This document shows positions 1 through 9,968 of a stretch of DNA of 64,000 nt, one piece after another. Under the pieces are notes generated by a model. That model was given only the letters and a program-made list of their open reading frames with translations. It ran no database searches and was not told where the DNA came from. Source of the stretch: Hymenopus coronatus. Taxonomy: Eukaryota; Arthropoda; Insecta; Mantodea; Hymenopodidae. How positions within the stretch are numbered: the stretch's first letter is position 1; each line of letters opens with the position of its first letter. Location: NCBI GenBank assembly GCA_030762935.1, contig CM060899.1:63352501-63416500 (forward strand). Direction: 5' to 3'. A program made the translations under genes and the position numbers.

Positions 1-814
1 TTGTTAAAAAACTAATGCTTCTATTTACTTCATGCTAATCGAGGAACAAATTGGCAGAAATAGTCTTATTACTTGCTTCCTTGTAAGTAGAAGCAAAATA
101 AGGGAGTACAATAGGTTAAAATGACAGTCAAAAGCTGGTTGCTATGTGACTGAAGTTCCTTTGTTTGTGTGAACAGGAGTTGACAAATTCCTGTATGAGA
201 AAAGTATGTTTTCCAAAGCTGAAAACAAAAGCAAGGGATATCTCAAAAACAATCAACTCCACGAAAAAAATGCATATGACATAAATTATGTGTTTTAATG
301 TGCTCAACATTTTTTTGTGTGGTAAGTTTTTGTCCATCTCTTAACAGTTCAGCAGTTATGCAAAATTCCATAAAATTCATCCAGAATAAAGTAGTCTTCA
401 GAGGCTATTCCCAGAAAATTCAGGATATACATTTTATTTGTCAGGTAAATATCTTTAATATACAATATTTTAATCAAAATCGTTTGAGCCATTTTTGAGA
501 AAATCAAAATTTTGGAAAAATAGATCCATGTAAAGGGAATTGGGAATAGGGGGATTTTCTTGAAAGTCTTTGTGTTTCATCATTGGAAGATACCGAACTT
601 AAATACTAAGTTTGGTATTTAACGGTCTTTTTGTTTTTGAGCTATGCTGTCCACAGACATACACACACGGACCTTTTTCCAAAAATACTTTTTTTTTTTT
701 TTTATTCTGGGGGACCCAAAACATGTATTTCCAGTGAAATCTCAGTATGAAATTTTTGGGTGGAATGCAATACCGTCTGTATACACTATGTACATAGTAC
801 GTGTAGAGAAAGGT
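1..814 (+). repeat. HINE-like repeat, copy 1 (5' end outside window)
   Basis: Member of the dominant family. Plus orientation means reading from the TCTGATGTG end to the GAGAAAGTA end. This copy starts inside the element and ends with a tatgtacata palindrome and GTAGAGAAAGG. It contains a short CA run near 660. Confidence 0.85.
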
Positions 815-819
815 AATAA

Positions 820-1110
820 AAAATATAGGTCTCATCAAAATGCCAAATCCATATCCTTTACATTTTTGTTGTGGAGGTAACCATTTCCAAGATATCTCTT
901 GTTATTGGTTTCACCTTTAAAATACTTATACTTTTCTCAGACAGCAAAGAAGTGAATTTCAATAACAACCACATAGCAACAGCTTTTAAAACATTTGACC
1001 ATTGCATAGCATAATGCATCTTACCTCAATTAGCATGAGTATAAAGAAGAATAATCTTTTGCAAGAAGTTTATAGAATAGTTAGAGAAAGTCATAAGAGT
1101 ATAACACATC
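820..1110 (-). repeat. HINE-like repeat, copy 2 (5' half, diverged)
   Basis: Partial copy of a diverged subfamily, reversed, ending near GTTAGAGAAAGTCATAAG. Confidence 0.7.
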
Positions 1111-1167
1111 TACTAAGAGGAGCACATCTTTTTATTTATTTATTTTTTTTTTTTTTTGCTTATTTTT

Positions 1168-2681
1168 TACTTTCTATACACGCACTATGTACATATTATA
1201 TAGAGAAGGTATTGTATTGCACCCAAAAATTTGGTACCAAGATTTTACCAGAAATACATGTTTTGGGACCTTCTGAATCCAAAAAAAAGGTCCATGCTCA
1301 AAAACGAAAAGTTGTTAGATACCAAACTTAATATTTAAGTTGAGTATCTCCCAAGGATGTGATACGAAGATTTTCAAGAAAATCCCCTCACACCCAACTA
1401 CCCTTTAAATTAAAAAAAATTCAAAAGTTTTGATTTTTTTCAAAAGTAGCTCTAACGATTTCGATTAAAATCTCTTGTATTTAAGATATTTACATGACAA
1501 ATAAAATGTATACCTTGAATATTCTGGGAATAGCCTCTAAAGATCTCTATTCTGAATGAATTTTTTTTTTAATTTTGCATAACTAGTAAACGATAAGAGA
1601 TAGACAAGAACTTATTACACCAAAAATGTAATCTTCTTAAAACACACAATTTATGTTATATATATTTTTTTTCTCCTGGAGTTGACTGTTTTTGAGATAT
1701 TCCTTGTTATTGGTTTCAGTTTTAAAATACTTAAACTTTTCTCATACAGAAACTTGTCAACTCCTGGCCACGCAAAGAAACAGATTTCAGTCGCATAGCA
1801 ACCACATTTTAAAACATGTGACTGTCGGTTTAGCCTAGTGTATTCTCTTATTTCCCTTCTACTTATAAAGAATCAAGTAGTAAGACTGTTTCTGCTAATG
1901 TTTATCTTGATTAGCCTGAAGTGGATAGAAGAATAAGCTTATTATGAATAAAATTGAATTAATTAATGAGGTAAGTATTAACACACACTTCTCTTACTTT
2001 TATTGTGCAGGACAATTGTTTTGCGAACCGTTGCACACAAAATTACATACAACCCACAACAAGTTCAAAAAAGCATTCAAGAAATTCAACATCAAACTAG
2101 CACTGATAAATACGGTGTAAAAAACCTCCTGGACTCCTCTTTAAAGGACAAAATACCCACAGAGAAACAATCAGGAATATATGCATTTCACTGTCAAGAC
2201 TGCAACATGAAATACATTGGGAAGTCAAAACAGCCGGAAAAATCTGCAGTGGTACATCACTTTTGGGAATCACACCACGAAATCAACCCTATCATTAAAC
2301 ACTTGAAAGAACTTTTGAATCCATTTCAATTATCAGCACAGGAGAAAATCTACATTCACAAATACCGCCACACATTGATGAACCCTAAGATTCCCCCCCT
2401 AAGATTGCTTAACCAATCTCATCGTCCGCCCAACAGATGTCACCACAACCAACACACCTACAGCTTGGAATCCAAACCCAAGCAGTATTGGATGCGGGCA
2501 ACAGTCCACGAAACAATTGCCCTGCACAATAAAATTAAGTGAAGTGTGTGTTAATACTTACCATATTAATTAATTCAATTTGATTATGCCTTCACTGTAA
2601 GCAGCTTCAAAATTATACAACTTACTATCAATAATTTGTTACAGAGACACAGAGAAAATCATATGAATGAAATATATCAGA
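1168..2681 (-). repeat. HINE-like repeat, copy 3, split by a GIY-YIG element
   Basis: Starts at TACTTTCTATACACGC (reversed 3' end) and runs to about 1940. It resumes at about 2585 and ends at ATCAGATTA near 2681. The gap is exactly the GIY-YIG unit bounded by 40-bp inverted repeats, so that unit inserted later. Confidence 0.8.
1951..2581 (+). mobile_element. GIY-YIG endonuclease ORF enclosed by 40-bp inverted repeats
   Basis: Terminal inverted repeats 1951-1990 and 2542-2581 match at 38 of 40 positions. Between them an ORF (open 2003-2542, 179 codons) encodes a GIY-YIG-type nuclease core: SGIYAFHCQDCNMKYIGKSK, then HHFWESHHEINP and an EKIYIHKYR segment, as in Penelope-like element C-termini. 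No reverse transcriptase is present. The left repeat contains a GTAAGT and is followed by a pyrimidine tract ending in GTGCAG at 2010, which resembles a tiny intron of about 40 nt. The unit splits an older HINE-like copy. Whether it moves as a unit or is a remnant of a larger PLE is unknown. Confidence 0.7.
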
Positions 2682-2807
2682 TTATTTATTTTTTTTTTAT
2701 CGCTAAAATACACACACATTTCTGAAACAATATATGGAATTAGTAAAGCTAATATCCTATTAAACCAATAAATATAATTTTTTAATAATTGAATATTGTA
2801 TTTCTAG

Positions 2808-2968
2808 GGGGAGGTGCTAGAAAACTGTAAGGGCCGTGGAGTGGAAGCGTGTATATTTCAGTCACCTCAGAAACTTCACTTAACTCTTTGTACACTGGTT
2901 TTGATGGACAATGAAGAAAGGGACATGGCAGCACAAGCATTGAGAGAATGCAAGGACAGCATTGTTGA
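2808..2968 (+). CDS. ASCC1: ASCC1 coding exon with first HxT motif
   Basis: The acceptor is tttctag before 2808 and the donor is GTAGGT at 2969. The frame opens with codon GGG at 2808 and gives 53 codons plus 2 nt. It contains KLHLT, the first catalytic-type motif of the 2H fold. An alternative donor 4 nt downstream (TAG/GTACAG) would put an in-frame TAG into the exon and was not chosen. Confidence 0.9.
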
Positions 2969-5900
2969 GTAGGTACAGGATTACTATTCTTATAGACACT
3001 TGTTAACAATGACAAACAGTACATGTTTTTGTGTAATTACACTTCAAATAATACAGAGTGGAGCAGAAATAATAAGCAGGTTCAAATTACCATATTTTCT
3101 CTACACATACTATGCACATAGTGTATAGAGAAGATATTGCATTCCACCCAAAAATTTAATAACAAGATTTCACCGGAAATACATGTTTTGGGTCCCCCTG
3201 AATCCAAAAAAAGCATTTTTACAAAAAGGTCCATGTGTGTGTGTGTGTGCGCGCGCGCGCGTGCGTGCATGCATGTGGGTGTGCGTGTGTGGACAGCATA
3301 GCTCAAAAACGAAAACACCGTTGAATACCAAACTTGGTATTTGAGTTTGGTTTCTTCCAAGGATGCGACACGAAGATTTTCAAGAAAATCCTCCCACCCC
3401 CAACTACCCTTTACTTGGAACATTTTTCAAAAATTTTTATTTTCTCAAAAATGACTCTAATGATTTTGATTAAAATATTATATATTAAAGATATTTACCT
3501 GACAAATAGTATGTATATCTTGAATTTTCTGGGAATAGTCTCTGAAGACTACTTTATTCTGGATGAATTTTACGGAATAATGCTAAACCTTAAGAGATAT
3601 ACAAAAACTTACCACACAAAAATGTAGAGCACATTAAAACACACAATTTATGTTATATAATTTTTTTTCGTGGAGTTGACCGTTTTTGAGATATTCGTTG
3701 TTTTTTGTTTCAGCTTTAAAATTTTTCAACTGGTGTCCATACAAGCAAAGGAACTTCACTCACAGAGCAACCAGCTTTTGACTATCTTTTTATCCTATGG
3801 TACTCCCTTATTTCGCTTCTACTTATAAGGAAGTAATAAGACTATTTCTGCTAATTTTTTCTCGATTGGCATGAAGTAAATAGAAGTAAGAGCTTTTTAA
3901 CAATAATTTGTTACAGAGATGTAGAGAAAGTCATGTGAATGGAACACACAAGATTTTTTCCAAAATATTAATGTTGAGAGCTGGGGGTGGTCTTGCATTT
4001 GCGATATATGTTTTCCAAATACCATACAGGGAAAAAGTCAGTTTCATACTTCACGGGTATGGCAGTGGTAAAGCCTGGGGGAAGTAGTTTAGATTTAGAT
4101 TTAAATCTACTTATTTTAGAATAATTTCTGAGTTAGATTTGTAACACTTAAGTATCGCTTACTGTATAGTTTTGCTAGACCGGTTTTGAAGCCATGTGTT
4201 GTTCATTGTTGATGGTTTCCAATTGAATTTCTACAGGATGTTCTATGTTGAGGTCACTGAGTAACGAACCTCCACAATATGTTTTGTGATGGCAATTCAA
4301 AGTTGAATATGTGGCATTGGTTTTTAACAATGTGGATTTTCTCCCAGATATGAAGCTCTGCTGCATATCTGGCAGGTTTTATAAGGTGTATGTTTGGTAC
4401 TATTTCATGGTTAGTAGACTAAAAGTGGTGTGCTGATTTGTCAGTTTGTTTATATTTTACTGCTCTCAAGTGTTCTTTAAGTCTTGTTTCAAGGTGTCTT
4501 TTTGTTTTTCCAATGTAAAATTTGTTGCAATTTGCACAATTTATTCTGTAGATTCATGATTTTTTTGTTTTAAATTGTTGCAGAGCATTTTTTGTAGGCT
4601 GAACTTATTTTGGGGGGCAAGTGTGATTTTATGTTTTTTTGAGTATTTTTTGAAACTTGTGGTAGAGTTTTAGGCGATAAGTGATCTTTTTGAAGCAATG
4701 TTTATCTAGATGGGCTGAATTTTCTGGTGTCTATGATTAATTTCTGTTGTTTGAATTGCCACCACAAAACATATTGTGAAGATTCGTAACGTTGTACCAT
4801 TGCATCCATACCATACATATTCCATACTCCCCTCTCCAGCAACCATTCAAAACGTGAATTTCTGCAAAAATTCAAATGAAGTACAAAGCATAAATAAATA
4901 AGGGACTTAATGAGCTTAAGTGTCCATTAGTTTGTTCACAAACCTTTTAATTTAATTTAAAAATTCTTATTAATTGTATTGTAAATTAAGTTGTGAAATG
5001 TATTATTATATTGTATAATATATTTATTTTATATGTTCAGAATTAAATTTAAATTAATAACCTGCATCAATAATAATAATAATAAGAATAATAACAACAA
5101 CCACCACCACCACCGCACCACACCACTGCCACCACCACCACCGCCACTGCCACCACCACCACCGCCACTGCCGCCACCACCACCACTGCCACCACCACCA
5201 CCACTACTACCACCACCGCCACTGCCACCACCACCACCATTGCCACTGCCACCACCACTACCACCACCACTGCCACTGCCACCACCACCACTGCCATTGC
5301 CACTACTACCACTGCCACCACCACCACCACTGCCACCGCCACCACCACCACCACCACCACCACTGCCACTGCCACTGCCACCACCGCCACCACTGTCACC
5401 ACCACCACTACCACCACCACTGCCACTGCTACCACCACCACTGCCACCACCACCACCGCCGTCGCCACCACCAACAATAATAATAAATTTAAGCCTTATA
5501 TAATTATGTTAATGCATAATTTTAATAGTGAATGACCCTTAAGAAATTCAAAGTGTTCTGTAGGAATTCAGAAACTGATATAATTGCATTGAAAATTAAA
5601 TATGATGTATTAAACTAATATTGTAAACATTGATATCTGATATGTTTTATTAATTTGTTGAGTTGGTTTTTTAACACTACGTCACTTAAACTCAACAAAT
5701 TAATAAAACATATAATTTGACCGTCACTGTTACTAAATTCCTCCAAACATCAATTATTGATATCTGATTTTCTTGCAAGTATAGCCTGAATGCTGATGGT
5801 TTCATTTCATTTATTGCTCACAGTATTTCATGGTGTTGTCATATTGTGTTGTTATGGAGTTATGTCATAGAATGTTTGTTTTACAGCCCATTGCTTCAAA

Positions 5901-8900
5901 GTAAGGAGTTGAGGATACGTATGGTTGGAGTGGAATACATGAATGATGATCCTGCAGAAGTTGATGTACTTTATGGTAAAGTGGATGGTGGTGAAGTTTT
6001 ACAACAAATTGCTGATAGTTTGGTGGACTATTTTGCTTCAAAAGGTAGGAAATGATGGACACAATATGAACATAATTATTAAAACAATATAAAATTAATT
6101 GATTTAATACATATGTAAAAATTGGTGAAAGTTAAGAGAGGTTAGAGACCTAAATAATATACAAAAAATATAGATCTCGTCAGATAATTTATATCCTTTT
6201 ACATTTTTGTTGTGGAGGTAACTGTTTATGAAATATTACTTGCTATTGGTTTCACTTTTAAAATACTTTTCTCAGACAGGTAGTGACTCATGTTTCTTTT
6301 GTGTTACTTCTGGCCAAGCAAAGAAGCGGAGTTCAATGACAATCACATATTAACAACTTTTATTTAAAACATTTGACTATCACTTCAGCATAGTGCATTC
6401 CTTAACTTCCTTCTGCTTGTAAGAAGCTAAATTATAAGAACATGCTGCTAATACGAGGGTGAGTCAATAAATATATGTTGCATTGTCTGTTTCCCTTATA
6501 CCATTTGTAAATTACACGCTCATTTTGTGTCACCAGATAGCAGCATATGTATGCTTGTTGTAGAGGTTGGACCATATCTCTCCGGTGTGGGGTCAGTCAG
6601 TGGCGGCTGCCAGTGAATTTTTTTGTGGGCCAAAGGACTGTCCACAGAAGTGCCTCGCGAAATGCATCCCATGTACGGTGACAGTTGTTTCTCACGGAAA
6701 ACTGTATTCAATTGGATCCAACAGTTTTAAGCCAATGTCCGGTCAAAATTTAGTCCAAAATTCTTTATACAACGTGAGCTTTGTGTACAATTTCTCCAAT
6801 CCGTTCCCACGGGAGTGTGTATTGGTCCAAATATTTCTCACATGTGCATGAACAGCTGATAGAAAATGGTGCTGATCCACGTTATTTACGTTCACTGTAG
6901 CATGCTTAGTTTATGTATCCATTGCAAGAGTGTTGGTCCCGTGTTGCAGATTTACGGCACTTAAAAGAACCTCAAGCCTCTGAGCAAAATTAAGTGGTCT
7001 TTCATGCCCAATTTAGAATGGGAGAACTTCTGAGAACCACAGCAGTTAAAGAGCATCCATAAATAACACGCCATTTACATTTTTACATTGCAAGATCATA
7101 TTATAATAGAAAGAAAAAATCAATAAAGAGGCAGACCATGGCTGGAACGTAGGAATGCAGTCCAAGGAAGAAGTGTACTACATATGCTGCAAAATAAACT
7201 CGTTTCTGACCCTGTAAATGATTTTAACTCTCTTAGAATGGACAAAAATTTGTTTGGAAAGTTGCTGTCCTTAGTAGAGGCAAAAATCACTGGCCAAGAC
7301 AAAAATATGAAGCAGTCCATACCAGCAAATCAAAGATAGCATTTTTATATTTTGTTGAGAAAAGAAGGTTAGATACAAATGGATGCGATAAAATACATTT
7401 GAGGGGTTATTAATATTTGGGTCATTATTTCATAAATCTCTGCCGCACAAAAAAATGTGTACTTCAACCATAGATCAGCTAATAACTCTATTATTTAGGA
7501 CAAAGTCTACAAGATACAGCAAAGTTTCACACAAACAATCACGTTGGCCAGGAAGGAAGACCCAGCGCTAGCTGCCATCTTATTACGTCATTACTTTCAG
7601 GTCGCTCATGGGTTGATTTCATACATTTGGACCAAAAATTAGACTCTGGTGTAGCAAACTGGAATTGGACCAAAAAATAAGACGGAAATTGTATACAATG
7701 AAATTATCCGATATCTCATGATCCAATTTGTGGTTTGAAGAGTATTGGACCAAAATATTTGACCGTGGGACATCGTCTTAACCAGGGAAGGTAAGGCATC
7801 AAAGATTGGGAGTGTCCTGTGGAGATGTCAACTGCAGCCTTAGTGCAGCGCGTGGAATGAATTGTTCATAATGATTGGCATGTGACAATTGAGGACATAG
7901 TGTTTGCTATAAATATTCACATAGCACTGGTTACAACATCATGCATGAGCAGTTGAAGTTTTGTAAAGTTTGTGCATGGTAAGTGCCTGGCCAGTTGACT
8001 GAGGAGCACAACATGAAGAGAATAGGTCTGTCTTTGCAGCACCTCAATCAGTACAGTGAGGAAGGAGATGACTTCCTGGCACGAATTGTTACAGGGGATG
8101 AGTCTTGGGTTCAACACTTTCAACCAGAATCAAAAAGATGGTTGGTTGGTTGGTTGCTAATGCTTAGCATATTAGAGTTCTTCCATTTGCCTTCTTGCTT
8201 CCCAGTAGCGCAATAAGAGATCTGTAGCTGTTCATAAGATGAGCCATATTCATTGTAGAATCCTCTTCTCTATAAAGTATACAATTTGAAGTTGGAAGGA
8301 TGTCTAGCTTATGTAGATGGGCAGCCAAGCAATCATGTCCTGTATGTAATCAAAACAGAGCAACAGCTTTTGATCTTGGACATTCTGGAATTATTGTTGC
8401 ATTGTTCAACAAGTTTTTCCATTGTTTATTTATAGTCTTGGTTTAAACTGTCATATGTTTTTTGTTGGATGGTTTTCTGTGTTATAAGTTTTGATGAGTG
8501 AAATGATAATAATGAGTTTTTAGTTTTGTGGTTCGTTGTGCCTTTTCATTACCAAGGACTCCACAGTGTGAGGGAATGCACCGTAAAACTATTGATTTGT
8601 GAAGAGAGTGTAAGTGTTTAATACTTGGGTAGGTTTCAGCTGTCCTTTTTGTTGCACATACACTGGTACAAATGGCTTGTAATGCAGATTTTGAATCACT
8701 AAAGGCATTAATGTGGTAGAAAAGATGTTTCAAAGCAGAATTGATTGCCTCAAGTTCACCGTCGAAATGTGTTGAGTTTGGACCAAGAGATATGTGACAG
8801 CAAAATAATTTGCTGTATATTCCAGCACCTGCTGTATCATTAAAATTATGTCCAATCAAAAAGATCTTCCATGGAATGGAAACAACCCACCTCACCAACA

Positions 8901-9906
8901 ACAAAAAGTTCACGGTGGCTCCATCAGTCTGCAAGGTTATGCTCAACGTGTTTTGCGACATGTAAGACGTCATACTATAGACATTTCAGCCTCACTGTGA
9001 ATGCCATGACATACTGCGCCATTCTATGGTAACTGCAACAGGCAACTTGCCGCAAGTGACCTGGACTCTGACAAAGGGAGTGATTCTCCAGGATGACAAT
9101 GCTCGCCCAGACTCAGCAAGATCAACGCAGGAGCTGTTACAAACATTTCAATGGGAATGGTTAAACCTCCACCATACAGTCCCAACTTAGCCCCCAGTGA
9201 TTTCCACCTGTTCAGGTCCCTAAAAAGTCATTTGGGTGGCCATTACTTTGTAACTGCCATAATCTGAGAGGTTTCTCGTTGGCTGCGACAGCCGGCATTC
9301 AAGGACATGGGATAAGTGTCTCAATGTACAGGGCGATTATGTCGAAAAGTAAAATAAATTTCAGGTCATTACTTTATTATTGCCTCTATCCAATTTTGCG
9401 ACATATTTATTGACTCACCCTCGTACTTATCTTGATTAGCATCGTGTAGAAAGAAGAATAATCTTTTGTAAGAAATTTGTTAGTAGAACAGCTAAAGAAA
9501 GTTATGTGAGTGTAATTTTTCATTGTTTTTGGTAGTTGAAGATTTTACAGGAAAAAAAGTTGTTAATTTATTAGGGCTGTCAAAGAAACAGTATGAACGA
9601 GTAAAGCTCCATGCAACGTTGATGAACACACTTTTCCGAGCAGACAATAGTGGAGTTTCAGAAATAGAAACTTCCAAAAGAAGACATCGACCAAGGGAGT
9701 CATTTGATGCAGTTGCTATTTTGAAGGTATGTATGCAGTTTTTAACTTCTCTAGCACATATATATAATGTGTAAATAGTAGGTAGAAAAGTTGTTTATTC
9801 CACTCAAAAATTTGAAACTGAATGTTTACCATAAATGCATGTTATGAGGACCCCTGAATCCAAAAGATGGTTTTAGCAAAAGATGTGTGTGCGTATAAGA
9901 GAGAGG

Positions 9907-9968
<62 letters not shown>

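Larger units (their letters stand above)
6452..9424 (+). mobile_element. Decayed mariner with two nested insertions
   Basis: Terminal inverted repeats begin TACGAGGGTGAGTCAATAAA at 6452 and its complement ends at 9424, flanked by TA. Transposase remnants on the plus strand: LTEEHNMKRIGLSLQHL at about 7995, RIVTGDESWVQHFQPESK at 8085-8135, then MEWKQPTSPT at about 8870, DDNARPDSARSTQELLQ at about 9095 and SPNLAPSDFHLFRSLKSH at about 9180. The catalytic Asp positions are still recognisable, but frameshifts and stops make it inactive. A TIR-bounded element (about 6735-7768) and a LINE end (8140-8853) sit inside. Confidence 0.85.

Noticed and set aside
1..2807. Search for upstream ASCC1 (KH domain) exons
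   Set aside because: Only HINE-like repeats and the GIY-YIG unit were found; no KH-like peptide with splice sites.
5033..5503. 156-codon proline/leucine ORF and the opposing valine/alanine ORF
   Set aside because: Pure translation of a CCN microsatellite in an intron, with no splice or conservation support.
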